A stretch of 64,000 nucleotides of DNA from Aerococcus sp. Lineage in GTDB: Bacteria > Bacillota > Bacilli > Lactobacillales > Aerococcaceae. The stretch lies in assembly GCA_030528285.1 (NCBI GenBank), contig JAUMZE010000001.1, positions 367,951 to 431,950 of the forward strand, written 5' to 3'. The translations under genes were made by a program, and so were the position numbers. This document shows, one piece after another, positions 19,689-28,251 of the stretch. Below the pieces are notes generated by a model. That model worked only from the letters and a program-made list of their open reading frames with translations, was not told the DNA's origin and made no database searches. Numbering within the stretch: position 1 is the first letter of the stretch; every line of letters begins with the position of its first letter.

Positions 19689-20114
19689 TTAGCCTTCAAC
19701 AGTGAAGCCCATAGAACGAGCGGTACCTTCAACGATACGCATAGCAGCTTCGATGTCCGCTGCGTTGAGATCTTTCATCTTCGTTTCAGCAATTTCACGA
19801 ACTTGATCCTTCGTTACAGAAGCAACCTTGTTCTTGTTTGGTTCACCAGAGCCTTTTTCAACGCCAGCCGCTTTCTTCAGTAAGTCAGCTGCTGGTGGTG
19901 TTTTGGTTTCAAACGTAAATGAACGGTCTTCATAAACGGTGATAACAACCGGAATAATATATCCTTGTTGGTCTTGGGTTCTAGCATTGAATTCTTTGGT
20001 GAATCCCATGATGTTAATCCCTGCTTGCCCTAAAGCTGGACCAACTGGAGGAGCAGGACTTGCTTGACCTGCTGGAATTTGTAACTTAACAATTGAGTCT
20101 ACTTTTTTAGCCAC
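19689..20114 (-). CDS. rplK: 50S ribosomal protein L11
   Basis: A 141-residue protein of the GTPase-associated centre, the exact standard length. [19 protein letters not shown] and [12 protein letters not shown] are conserved. The start is a GTG (20114) nine to ten bases after AAGGAGG; the upstream in-frame ATG at 20135 overlaps that ribosome-binding site and would add seven codons. It opens the rplK-rplA operon, which here follows an NADH peroxidase gene, not nusG. Confidence 0.97.
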   Translation of the reverse strand: MAKKVDSIVKLQIPAGQASPAPPVGPALGQAGINIMGFTKEFNARTQDQQGYIIPVVITVYEDRSFTFETKTPPAADLLKKAAGVEKGSGEPNKNKVASVTKDQVREIAETKMKDLNAADIEAAMRIVEGTARSMGFTVEG

Positions 20115-20139
20115 GACAGATTCCTCCTTAAACAATAAT

Positions 20140-20181
20140 CGTGATGTGGTTAGATGGAGATTAGAGATTTTCTCCTCCCAC
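20140..20181 (-). promoter_or_regulatory. Candidate L1-binding leader of rplK-rplA
   Basis: The minus-strand leader has GTGGGAGGAG at one end and CCACATCACG at the other, able to pair GTGG with CCAC around an inner GGAGA/TCTCC stem. This resembles the structured leaders on which L1 acts in Firmicutes. A TATACT -10 lies just upstream at 20189-20194. Confidence 0.45.
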
Positions 20182-20255
20182 TCATTGAAGTATAAACCAC
20201 TTCATGTGCACAACACACAATACCACATTTAACCATAAACGCGATCAATATGCAA

Positions 20256-20290
20256 GGAGGGAGCACCAGTTTTTCGCTGATTCTCCCTCC
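20256..20290 (-). terminator. Probable terminator of the NADH peroxidase gene
   Basis: Stem GGAGGGAG/CTCCCTCC with an inner CAG/CTG, about 60 bases after the stop. The following TTGCATATT is only weakly T-rich. Confidence 0.5.
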
Positions 20291-20345
20291 ATCGCACTTT
20301 TTTCTATATAAATGTCGACTGACTAACAGACTTCCTTATCTACGC

Positions 20346-21716
20346 TTACATGAAGAGCATCTTGTCAGAACCGAATGTCTGACCGTCTGCTGCCATCGCT
20401 AAGGTATTGACAGGATGCCATGGCCCATTGAATTCTGGTTGGAAGAAGAAGTCCGCCTGCCCTAATTGTGCCAGTGTGTAGTTATTGTCGATCGCTAAGG
20501 AGACAAGGTTGGCGTAACCAGCTACATCGCCTTTACTCATAAATTGAGCGCCCAGCACTACTTTGCTATCGACGTCGTAGTTAATCTGCATATAGATGGT
20601 GTTATCTTCTTCTGGAATGTTCTTCAAGAAGGTTGGATGGATGTGCGCGCTCATGTAGTGAGAAGCGACCTTGCCATCATATTGATCAGCTGTTGCATCC
20701 TTCACACCTGTTGCCCCAAATTGATAGTCAAACAGATGGAGCCCGGATGTCCCATTGATCGGTTTCATTGTCACATCCTCGCCCAACGCATTCAGAGCAG
20801 CGACGACACTTTGACGACGCGTATTCGTTGCAAGCGCAATCGGAGCGAGTGAATCAGTTGGTTTAAATGGGATGAGGGTTGCGTCCCCACCGGAATAGAT
20901 GTCTTTCATAGAGGTTTCGCCATGGTTATTAATCTTGATGAAACCTTTGTCATCGAGATCGACTTTACCTTCGATCCATTTCGTGTTTGGTTTCACACCA
21001 ATCGCAATAATCACGGTGTCTGCTTCATATTCACCTTTATCGGTCACGACTCTCGTAACAGCGCCATTCTCACCTTCAATTGCTTTCACACCCTGGTCAC
21101 CGTAGAACTTCATCCCCTTCTCTGCTGCATGCTGTTCCAAACGGTCAGTAAATGGTTTGTCCAGATAGGTTGGCAAGATCCGGTCCTGGAAGTCGACCAC
21201 TGTCACGTCTTTCCCAGCGAGTGCGTAGGCTTCAGCAGCTTCAATCCCGATATAGCCGCCACCAATCACAACGACTTTCTTAGCATCCGCCATCCGTTCC
21301 TTGATCGCATTCGCCCAGTCACGTCCGCGCATGTAGTACACGTGATCCAAGTCCGTCCCATCGACAGGCAGTGGCGTTGCGATGGCGCCTGGGTAGAGGA
21401 ACAATTTATCGTAAGTCTCGGTGTGTTCCCCGTCTTTGTCCTTGATTGTGATGGTGTGGTTTGTGCCGTCCACGTCGATCACTTGGGTTTCAATATGCAT
21501 GTGAACGCCCTGTTTCTGGTAGGAGTCCGCAGTGGCATAGTGAATATCATCGAGGGACTTCGATTCATCTTCTAAGTAGGATTGGATCCCACAAGAGAGG
21601 AAGGAAGCGGTCGTCCCCTGTTCGTACAAATGAATTTCAGCATTGGGGTCTTTCTCTAATAGGGTTTGAACGGTTTCATAGCCGCCATGTGATGTGCCAA
21701 CAACTGCATATTTCAT
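20346..21716 (-). CDS. npr: NADH peroxidase
   Basis: A 456-residue flavoprotein of the pyridine nucleotide-disulfide reductase family, reducing hydrogen peroxide to water with NADH through a cysteine-sulfenic acid. VVGTSHGGYE places His10 and SFLSCG places Cys42, the two active-site residues of enterococcal Npr. The NADH fold GGGYIGIEAAEA lies near residue 156 and FAD-binding GGDAT near 280; the C-terminus has ADFFFQPEFNGPWH. An H2O-forming NADH oxidase is the alternative, but those usually read CTHAGT at the N-terminus. The start is the ATG after TTGGAGGTATTGACG; an upstream ATG at 21755 falls before the likely transcript start. It lies between nusG and rplK with its own promoter. Confidence 0.88.
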   Translation of the reverse strand: MKYAVVGTSHGGYETVQTLLEKDPNAEIHLYEQGTTASFLSCGIQSYLEDESKSLDDIHYATADSYQKQGVHMHIETQVIDVDGTNHTITIKDKDGEHTETYDKLFLYPGAIATPLPVDGTDLDHVYYMRGRDWANAIKERMADAKKVVVIGGGYIGIEAAEAYALAGKDVTVVDFQDRILPTYLDKPFTDRLEQHAAEKGMKFYGDQGVKAIEGENGAVTRVVTDKGEYEADTVIIAIGVKPNTKWIEGKVDLDDKGFIKINNHGETSMKDIYSGGDATLIPFKPTDSLAPIALATNTRRQSVVAALNALGEDVTMKPINGTSGLHLFDYQFGATGVKDATADQYDGKVASHYMSAHIHPTFLKNIPEEDNTIYMQINYDVDSKVVLGAQFMSKGDVAGYANLVSLAIDNNYTLAQLGQADFFFQPEFNGPWHPVNTLAMAADGQTFGSDKMLFM

Positions 21717-21756
21717 CGTCAATACCTCCAATATTTCTTCTGTTTGATCTGCCATT

Positions 21757-21778
21757 ATTATAACAGTTCTAATCTGGT
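21757..21778 (-). promoter_or_regulatory. Promoter of npr
   Basis: TATAAT at 21757-21762 with TTTAAC 16 bases upstream on the minus strand. The start codon at 21716 leaves a leader of about 34 bases. Confidence 0.6.
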
Positions 21779-21904
21779 GTTAAAGTGACAGCCCTTACCC
21801 AGAAGAAAATTGTTCTTTTTAGGCTAAATATGGCTCCGATAGCGAACGATATTGTTCACTATCTCTTAAATCGCTTTCTATTCCACAATAATCCCCATCA
21901 CAAC

Positions 21905-21975
21905 AAAAAATCCCGGCTAACTACCTGCCCGATCCTCTGGTATACAGGGATAACGAGGCATGCGACCGAGATTTT
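21905..21975 (-). terminator. Possible long-armed terminator of nusG
   Basis: AATCTCGG and CCGGGATT can pair (one G-T) around a 49-base structured loop, followed by TTTTG on the minus strand, about 50 bases after the nusG stop. The long loop makes this tentative. Confidence 0.35.
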
Positions 21976-22021
21976 TAGGATTGAGTGTTCTATTGATGCG
22001 CTTTTAATATTAGATAGCTAC

Positions 22022-22579
22022 TTAGTTAATTTTATCCACTTGGTCAAAGTCCACTTCAGCAGCAGTTTCGCGCCCAAACATCGAAATGGTTAAATGTAAT
22101 TTTTGTTTCTCAGCGTCAATGGCTTCCACGCGTCCTTCCAAACCAAGGAAGGCCCCATCCACAACTTCCACCTGTTCGCCGACTTCGAATTTGATGTCGC
22201 GTTTCGGTGCTTGGATGCCTTGCGAGCGAAGCATACGATGCGCTTCTTCGGGGAGCAGTGGCACAGGTTTGGATCCTTGCCCGTGCGAACCAAGGAACCC
22301 GGTCACGTTCGGTGTGTTCCGAACTACGAACCAGGCTTCATCGCTCATGATCATCTCTACAAACACATAGCCTGGGAATGTCTTGGTTTTAACGATTTTA
22401 TCTTTCCCAGTTTTGGTCTGTTGGACATGTTCTTCTTCAGGTACCACCACACGGAAAATATTATTCTCCATATCCATCGATGTAATCCGACTGATGAGGT
22501 TCTCTCTCACCTTATTTTCATAACCGGAGTAGGTATGTAGTACGTACCATTGCTTTTTGGATTCAATTTCTTCAGCCAT
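22022..22579 (-). CDS. nusG: Transcription termination/antitermination factor NusG
   Basis: A 185-residue RNA polymerase-associated factor. The N-terminal NGN domain runs from WYVLHTYSGYENKVRENL, through KTFPGYVFVEM, to NTPNVTGFLG; the C-terminal KOW domain has VGEQVEVVDGAFLGLEGRVEAID near residue 128. GAGAGGAGC precedes the ATG. It follows rpmG-secE, but a hairpin with a T-run lies in the secE-nusG spacer. Confidence 0.97.
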   Translation of the reverse strand: MAEEIESKKQWYVLHTYSGYENKVRENLISRITSMDMENNIFRVVVPEEEHVQQTKTGKDKIVKTKTFPGYVFVEMIMSDEAWFVVRNTPNVTGFLGSHGQGSKPVPLLPEEAHRMLRSQGIQAPKRDIKFEVGEQVEVVDGAFLGLEGRVEAIDAEKQKLHLTISMFGRETAAEVDFDQVDKIN

Positions 22580-22636
22580 TGTCTGCTCCTCTCAATGCAT
22601 ACTTTTACTTATTGTCTTTTTACCTAAATGAACTCA

Positions 22637-22668
22637 AACAAAAAAACCTTCACAATGAAAGGTTTTTG
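22637..22668 (-). terminator. Hairpin terminator in the secE-nusG spacer
   Basis: ACCTT-loop-AAGGT followed by seven T on the minus strand, about 60 bases ahead of nusG. A weak promoter just upstream would place it inside the nusG leader. Confidence 0.65.
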
Positions 22669-22679
22669 CTTCGAGACCA

Positions 22680-22710
22680 GTATAGCACAACTCGCTTGTG
22701 CTCTGCTATG
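22680..22710 (-). promoter_or_regulatory. Extended -10 and abutting palindrome upstream of nusG
   Basis: The minus strand reads GCACAA-GCGAG-TTGTGC followed directly by TATACT, so TGCTATACT is an extended -10 and the perfect 6-bp inverted repeat occupies the spacer. This could be a regulated nusG promoter; no -35 is visible. Confidence 0.35.
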
Positions 22711-22764
22711 TCTGCTCTTGATTTCAATTGCTTTTTCATTTGGCAAAGAAATAGCGCACTTATC

Positions 22765-22929
22765 TTACAGCGCCAAGTACCATCTGAATGCCAAGGTAAC
22801 GAGTTCATCCACCACGCCCAGGAAGATCGCAAAAATGATGATTGTCATAATGACAACGCCGGTATCACGCCGCAATTGCTTTCCTGTAGGCCAGGTGATA
22901 TTTTTCAGTTCTCCAAAAATCTTTCCCAT
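22765..22929 (-). CDS. secE: Preprotein translocase subunit SecE
   Basis: A 54-residue single-helix membrane protein of the SecYEG channel. It begins MGKIFGELKNITWPTGKQL, with the conserved TWP of SecE, followed by one transmembrane helix ending in LALR-type residues near FRWYLAL. A weak GAGG precedes the ATG. It lies 15 bases after rpmG, the conserved rpmG-secE-nusG order. Confidence 0.93.
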   Translation of the reverse strand: MGKIFGELKNITWPTGKQLRRDTGVVIMTIIIFAIFLGVVDELVTLAFRWYLAL

Positions 22930-22944
22930 GATCTGCCTCACTCA

Positions 22945-23094
22945 TTATTTGGTTTGTTTATGCAGTGTGTGTGCTTTGCAATACTTACAAAACTTCTTGA
23001 TTTCTAAGCGTTCCGCACGTGGCGTATTGGATTTAAATGAGTAGTTACGCGAACCACAGCGCGAACACGCCAAAACAATTTGATGATCAGCCAA
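22945..23094 (-). CDS. rpmG: 50S ribosomal protein L33 with TTG start
   Basis: A 49-residue zinc-ribbon ribosomal protein. Two cysteine pairs, CSRC near residue 10 and CKYC near 37, make it the zinc-binding form of L33. [20 protein letters not shown] is the family core. The start is a TTG (23094), nine bases after AAAGGAG; no ATG fits. It is first in the rpmG-secE-nusG group and has a near-consensus promoter. Confidence 0.93.
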   Translation of the reverse strand: MADHQIVLACSRCGSRNYSFKSNTPRAERLEIKKFCKYCKAHTLHKQTK

Positions 23095-23155
23095 AGTGGA
23101 ACACTCCTTTATTAAAAATTAGGCGCCTGAACACCCATGATCATAATTCATTTCA

Positions 23156-23185
23156 ATCTTAATCGAACCCGAATTCATTTGTCAA
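23156..23185 (-). promoter_or_regulatory. Promoter of rpmG-secE
   Basis: TTGACA-N18-TAAGAT on the minus strand, about 60 bases before the rpmG start. Confidence 0.75.
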
Positions 23186-23206
23186 CTCTCCTACCCCTGA
23201 AAACAC

Positions 23207-23240
23207 AATAAAAAGAGGGCCACAATGATGTCGCCCTCTT
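23207..23240 (-). terminator. Terminator of the adhesin gene
   Basis: Stem AGAGGGC/GCCCTCT with a 12-base loop, then TTTTTATT on the minus strand, 38 bases after the stop. Confidence 0.88.
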
Positions 23241-23277
23241 CGCTAGTGATGTTAGTCAATCACGAGCCTATTAATGA

Positions 23278-26200
23278 TTATTTGTCGTTCCGTTCTTTCT
23301 TTTGCCCAAAGGTGAAGAGCCCACCGAGCGCTACGACGACTGCACCGAGGAGACCTGTTTGACTCGCTTGGGCACCTGTTTGTGGCAGTTGCTTAGAGTC
23401 AGTTGGTGCTTTCTCAGTTTCTTTCATCGGTTGATTCTTGTTAGAGGATTCATTGTTCCCTACTGGCACACCCGGTTTCTGTTCAGGAGTTTCTGGGGTG
23501 GTTGGTTTCCCTGGAACTTCTGGTTTTTGTGAATCTGGGGTGGTTGGTTCTTCTGGTTTCTCTGGTTTTTCTGGAGTTGTTACATCTTTACGGTAGACAT
23601 AAGTGATTTCTTGGGTTTCCCCTGGAACGAAATGTCCGCTCACTTCATGTCCGTCTTTGTCGTAAGTTGGGTTGTTGATTGGATTTTCTACCTTACTGAA
23701 GGTGAATCCATCTTTATCCTTCTTACCCGTCAGATATTCTTCGGTTGAGAGTCCCTTCTGTGGCGTCCCATCCACAACTTCTTGGCTGACTTTCTTACCG
23801 TCTACATAGGTTTCGTAGATGTGGTGCTCTACAAATTTCCCGGTGTATTGATCTTTGCGGTAGACATAGGTCACTTCCTGGGTCTTCCCTGGTACGAAAT
23901 GTCCGCTTGTTTCACTACCATCCTTATTGTAAGACGGGTTATTGACTGGATTTTCTACCTTGGTGAAGGTGTATCCATCCTTGTCCTTCTTACCGGTCTG
24001 GTATTGATCCGTGTCGAGACCCTCTTGAGGGGTGCTATTAACGACTTCTTCAGTGACTTTCTTACCATCCACGTAGTTTTCATAAACATGGTGTTCAATG
24101 AATTTCCCTGGTTCAACCGTGATGTCTTTGCGGTAGACATAGGTAATCTCTTGGTTCGTTTTGGCTACGAAATGACCGGTCGCTTCACTACCGTCTTTAT
24201 TGAAGGTTGGGTTGTTCACTGGGGCTTTGGTCTCAACGAACGTGAACCCGTCTTTGTCCTTCTTGCCGGTGGTGTAGGTCTTATCTTCGGTGCCGCGTTC
24301 GGTGGTGCCGTTGACGGTTTCCGTATTAACCAATTTTCCGTTTACGTACGTTTCGTAAACATGGTGTTCTTGGAATCCACCGGTGTACAAGTCTTTACGG
24401 TAGACATAAGTGATTTCTTGGGTTTCGCCTGGTACGAAATTACCGGTTGCCTGGCTACCGTCTTCGTTATAGGTAGGATCGTTCACCGGTTTATCGGTCT
24501 TCACAAAGGTAAAGCCATCTTTGTCCTTTTTACCTGTCGTGTATTCTTCGTTGTCGAGACCTGCTTGTGGGGCACTGTCAACCGTTTTATCACTCACTTT
24601 TTTACCGTCGACGTAGGTTTCGTAGATGTGGTGTTCCACGAATTTACCTGGTTCAACCGTTACATCTTTGCGGTAGACATACGTAATCTCTTGGTTCATT
24701 TTGGCTACGAAATGCCCCGTTGCTTCACTGCCATCTTTATTGAAGATTGGATTGTTGACTGGGTCTTTCGTTTCAACAAACGTAAAGCCATCTTTGTCCT
24801 TCTTGCCGGTGGTGTAGGTCTTGTCTTCGGTGCCACGTTCGGTTGTGCCGTTGACGGTTTCGGTATTCACTTTCTTACCGTTTACGTACGTTTCGTAAAC
24901 ATGGTGTTCTTGGAACCCACCGGTATACAAGTCTTTGCGGTAGACATACGTGATTTCCTGCGTTTGTCCTGGAACGAAATTCCCCGTTGTCTCGCTACCA
25001 TCTTCATTGAAGGTTGGATTGTTGACTGGATCCTTCGTTTCAACGAACGTGAACCCTTCTTTGTCCTTTTTACCCGTGGTGTATTCTTCGTTGTCGAGAC
25101 CTGCTTGTGGGGCACTGTCGACCGTTTCATCACTCACTTTTTCACCATCAACATATGTTTCGTAGACGTGGTGTTCCACGAATTTCCCTGGTTCAACCGT
25201 TACATCTTTGCGATATACGTAGGTGATTTCTTGGTTCGTTTTGGCTACGAAATGACCCGTTGCTTCACTACCGTCTTTATTGAAGGTTGGGTTGTTGACT
25301 GGATCTTTCGTTTCAACGAACGTGAACCCGTCTTTGTCCTTCTTGCCGGTGGTGTAGGTCTTATCTTCGGTGCCGCGTTCGGTGGTGCCGTTGACGGTTG
25401 TGGTATTAACCAATTTTCCGTTTACGTAGGTTTCGTAAACATGATGTTCCTGGAATCCACCGGTGTACAAGTCTTTACGGTAAACATACGTGATCTCTTG
25501 GGTTTCGCCTGGTACAAAGTTCCCAGTTGTCTCGTTACCATCTTTATTGAAGGTTGGGTTGTTGACTGGAGCCTTCGTTTCAACGAACGTAAAGCCATCT
25601 TTATCCTTTTTACCCGTGGTGTATTCTTCGTTGTCGAGGCCTGCTTGTGGGGCACTGTCGACCGTTTCATCACTCACTTTTTTACCGTCAACGTAGGTTT
25701 CGTAGATGTGGTGTTCCACGAATTTCCCTGGCTCAACCGTGATGTCTTTGCGGTAAACATACGTGATTTCTTGGTTGGTCTTGGCTACGAAATGCCCCGT
25801 TGCATCACTACCATCTTTATTGAATGTTGGATTGTTCACTGGGTCTTTCGTTTCAACGAACGTGAACCCGTCTTTTTCCTTCCTGCCGGTGGTATAGGTC
25901 TTGTCTTCCGTTCCGCGTTCGGTGGTGCCGTCGACGGTTTCGGTGTTGACTTTCTTCCCGTTTACGTAAGTTTCATAAATGTGATGCTCTTGGAAACTAC
26001 CTGTGTAGAGATCTTTACGGTAAACATAGGTAATCTCTTGATCTTTCTTCGCTACAAAATGACCATTTTCTTGGCTTCCGTCTTCGTTGTAGGTTGGATC
26101 GTTCACTAGATCCTTGGTTTCAACGAAGGTGAACCCGTCTTTTTCTTGTTTACCAGTGGTGTATTCTTTGTCTTCCGTTCCACGTGAAGGTGTTCCGTCA

Positions 26201-28026
26201 ACGGTTTCAGTGTTCACTTTCTTACCGTCAACATAGGTTTCATAAACATGATGTTCTTGGAACCCACCCGTGTACAAGTCTTTGCGGTATACATACGTGA
26301 TTTCCTGCGTTTGACCTGGAACGAAATTACCGGCTGCATCGCTCCCGTCCTCATTGTAGGTCGGTATATTCACTGGATTATCCGTCTTCACAAATGTAAA
26401 GCCATCTGTTTCCTTCTTACCAGTTTGATACTGCTCGTTCTTGTTTCCTTCTTGTGGTGTTTCATCGACCACTTTTTCATCGACTTTTTGGCCGTCGACA
26501 TAGGTTTCATAGACGTGATGCTCGATGAATTTACCTGGCTGGGTTTGATCTCCACCCCCGTCTGAGTTACCGGTGTATTTCTGGACATAGTTATCCCAGC
26601 TCCATTGGTACTTCTGACCATTTTGAGACTGTGCAATCATGATTACCCGTGGCGCGATGTCCTTTTGCGGGTCAAATTCAGTGGTGTATTGGATAATGTA
26701 GGTCGAGTTATCTGGACGCTCCGTCACCTTGATCGCAATCTGGGAGTTCCCTTGGATAGCAGCATAGTAGACCTGGTTTGTGATATCGACCACATTGTCC
26801 GGGTCAATCCAGAAACTGTGGTTGAGGTTCTGCAGGTTCTTTACGCGGTAGATTTTAAAATTGGTGATATTCGGATTGTAGATAATCCCGGATGTTTTAC
26901 CCGTTTCATTGACATTTTGGTTCCGGATGTAGATTTCCTGGTTCGTTAAGGTTGCCCCGTATGGATTCACGTAAACTGTATGGGTAAAGGTATTATTGTT
27001 ATGGTCGACATTATTAACGAAGGCTTCCCCATTCGCACGTCCTTCTGGTCCGATATATTTGTCGTAGCTCACCTTGATGTTTTGAGCATCCTTCACATCA
27101 CCGAAGTAAGCGGTAAGTGCTTGTGTTGAATCACTCAATACATATTCTGGATCAATGAACAATGGTAATTCCAAACGTGCTTTGACATTCTGGTGATTTG
27201 TCACGTAGTCCGTAAAGGTGTATTCGATCGTCTCAGCCTCTTTATCGTACTGCCCACGCGCAATCACATTTCCATTGGCATCGAAAACGCTTTGGACATC
27301 GATATTTGGTGCACTCACCCCGTACAAGTTTAAGTTCTTGCTCCAGCCTACTTTGAAGGTGTCCCCAGCATTCACGCTATCAGGCACAGTGAAGCTGTAT
27401 TCCACCTTCAGAGATTCAGAGTTATGAGGACGAATGGTATCTGGCAATTGGTTGCCGTCGCTACCCTTCAATTGAACTTTCTGATCTGTTAAATCAGCTG
27501 TCACATCTTTTGAGGTAGCTGCTCGATCTGCATTGTCTGCTGCCTTTTCTGCTTTTTTAGGAGTTTCAGTCGTTGTTTTATCGTCCGCTTTATCAGTGGT
27601 TGCATCAGCGGTTGCTTGGTCGTTCGTTACTTGGTCCGCGCTGTTCTCTGTCTCAACGTCCGCTGCGTCTTCTGTCTTGGCGTCTGTTTGATCATCCGCT
27701 GTAGCTGCTTGATCAGCGGTTTCCTCGTCAGTCGTTGTTGCTGTTTCTTCGGTAGTGGTTGCCGTTGTATCTGTGTCTTCCACCACTGCTTTCGGTTGAT
27801 CTTCCGTTGTCTCTTGTGCTTGGTCTGTATCCGCTTGTTCACTCACAGCTGGTGCTAAGGTATCTGCATGGGCTACGTTCGTTACCTCGAGCGCGCCGCC
27901 TGCCAAAAACATCCCTACTGCAACCGCAACAGAGGCCACCCCCACATTCAGTTTGCGGATGGACCACTGCATTGCACGTTGACTCATCTTCTGCCGCCGT
28001 ACTTGTTGATTACGTCTACTTACCAT
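23278..28026 (-). CDS. Giant LPXTG adhesin: MSCRAMM-like head and eleven MucBP-like repeats
   Basis: A 1582-residue cell-wall-anchored protein. In order: basic N-terminus, YSIRK-type signal (WSIRKLNVGVASVAVAVG), an Ala/Thr/Asp-rich acidic stretch to about residue 170, a two-part head of about 300 residues containing the latch-like YTFTDYV seen in fibrinogen-binding MSCRAMMs, then eleven repeats of about 90 residues, each starting EHH[VI]YETYV and ending EITYVYRKD. A Pro-rich wall spacer and sortase signal LPQTG with hydrophobic tail follow. The start is the ATG at 28026; the in-frame TTG nine bases earlier is too close to AAGGAG. Host matrix or mucin binding is inferred. Its promoter region is unusual (see findings). 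Confidence 0.92.
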   Translation of the reverse strand: MVSRRNQQVRRQKMSQRAMQWSIRKLNVGVASVAVAVGMFLAGGALEVTNVAHADTLAPAVSEQADTDQAQETTEDQPKAVVEDTDTTATTTEETATTTDEETADQAATADDQTDAKTEDAADVETENSADQVTNDQATADATTDKADDKTTTETPKKAEKAADNADRAATSKDVTADLTDQKVQLKGSDGNQLPDTIRPHNSESLKVEYSFTVPDSVNAGDTFKVGWSKNLNLYGVSAPNIDVQSVFDANGNVIARGQYDKEAETIEYTFTDYVTNHQNVKARLELPLFIDPEYVLSDSTQALTAYFGDVKDAQNIKVSYDKYIGPEGRANGEAFVNNVDHNNNTFTHTVYVNPYGATLTNQEIYIRNQNVNETGKTSGIIYNPNITNFKIYRVKNLQNLNHSFWIDPDNVVDITNQVYYAAIQGNSQIAIKVTERPDNSTYIIQYTTEFDPQKDIAPRVIMIAQSQNGQKYQWSWDNYVQKYTGNSDGGGDQTQPGKFIEHHVYETYVDGQKVDEKVVDETPQEGNKNEQYQTGKKETDGFTFVKTDNPVNIPTYNEDGSDAAGNFVPGQTQEITYVYRKDLYTGGFQEHHVYETYVDGKKVNTETVDGTPSRGTEDKEYTTGKQEKDGFTFVETKDLVNDPTYNEDGSQENGHFVAKKDQEITYVYRKDLYTGSFQEHHIYETYVNGKKVNTETVDGTTERGTEDKTYTTGRKEKDGFTFVETKDPVNNPTFNKDGSDATGHFVAKTNQEITYVYRKDITVEPGKFVEHHIYETYVDGKKVSDETVDSAPQAGLDNEEYTTGKKDKDGFTFVETKAPVNNPTFNKDGNETTGNFVPGETQEITYVYRKDLYTGGFQEHHVYETYVNGKLVNTTTVNGTTERGTEDKTYTTGKKDKDGFTFVETKDPVNNPTFNKDGSEATGHFVAKTNQEITYVYRKDVTVEPGKFVEHHVYETYVDGEKVSDETVDSAPQAGLDNEEYTTGKKDKEGFTFVETKDPVNNPTFNEDGSETTGNFVPGQTQEITYVYRKDLYTGGFQEHHVYETYVNGKKVNTETVNGTTERGTEDKTYTTGKKDKDGFTFVETKDPVNNPIFNKDGSEATGHFVAKMNQEITYVYRKDVTVEPGKFVEHHIYETYVDGKKVSDKTVDSAPQAGLDNEEYTTGKKDKDGFTFVKTDKPVNDPTYNEDGSQATGNFVPGETQEITYVYRKDLYTGGFQEHHVYETYVNGKLVNTETVNGTTERGTEDKTYTTGKKDKDGFTFVETKAPVNNPTFNKDGSEATGHFVAKTNQEITYVYRKDITVEPGKFIEHHVYENYVDGKKVTEEVVNSTPQEGLDTDQYQTGKKDKDGYTFTKVENPVNNPSYNKDGSETSGHFVPGKTQEVTYVYRKDQYTGKFVEHHIYETYVDGKKVSQEVVDGTPQKGLSTEEYLTGKKDKDGFTFSKVENPINNPTYDKDGHEVSGHFVPGETQEITYVYRKDVTTPEKPEKPEEPTTPDSQKPEVPGKPTTPETPEQKPGVPVGNNESSNKNQPMKETEKAPTDSKQLPQTGAQASQTGLLGAVVVALGGLFTFGQKKERNDK
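23581..26545 (-). repeat. Tandem repeats of about 270 bp arranged as a 540-bp A-B higher-order unit
   Basis: Eleven repeats of about 90 codons. The central copies alternate between type A (FQEHH...TERGTEDKTYTTG...AKTNQEITYVYRKD) and type B (FVEHH...APQAGLDNEEYTTG...PGQTQEITYVYRKD). Equivalent A-type positions fall at 24361, 24901, 25441 and 25981, exactly 540 bp apart. Confidence 0.92.
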
Positions 28027-28098
28027 AATCCTCAATCACTCCTTCTCCCAATCTCAAAAAACTCTCTCGTTAATTTCCCGCTTGGAGCTAAAGAAAAA

Positions 28099-28146
28099 CT
28101 AACGATAAGTACAATTATTAAATACAATAATTGTACTTATCGTTAG
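28099..28146 (-). repeat. Perfect 21-bp inverted repeat with T-run in the adhesin leader
   Basis: Arms at 28099-28119 and 28126-28146 are perfectly complementary around a 6-base loop. On the minus strand the second arm is followed by TTTTTCTTT, giving an intrinsic-terminator shape about 70 bases before the adhesin start. Confidence 0.85.
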
Positions 28147-28251
28147 CCTTTTAACCCGATCGTTGCTTTGGTTTAAAAATGGTGTTCGGCGTCTCCGCAT
28201 GATTCCCCTCCAGACCATCGATCAAGTCCTCTGCGTGTTTTCTACCCTTAC

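Noticed and set aside
20922-21575. A 217-codon plus-strand frame opposite npr
   Set aside because: Shadow of the NADH peroxidase gene, whose active-site motifs are intact.
21717-21755. Longer NADH peroxidase start at 21755
   Set aside because: That ATG directly follows the -10 box and would lie at or before the transcript start.
23782-26109. A 775-codon open frame on the plus strand opposite the adhesin repeats
   Set aside because: It is the antisense of the 540-bp repeats; the codon pattern of the repeats keeps the opposite frame free of stops. It has no ribosome site and the sense protein has clear domains and signals.
23581-26545. Tandem repeats considered as a CRISPR array
   Set aside because: The repeats are 270-540 bp, coding and without spacers; no cas genes are present.
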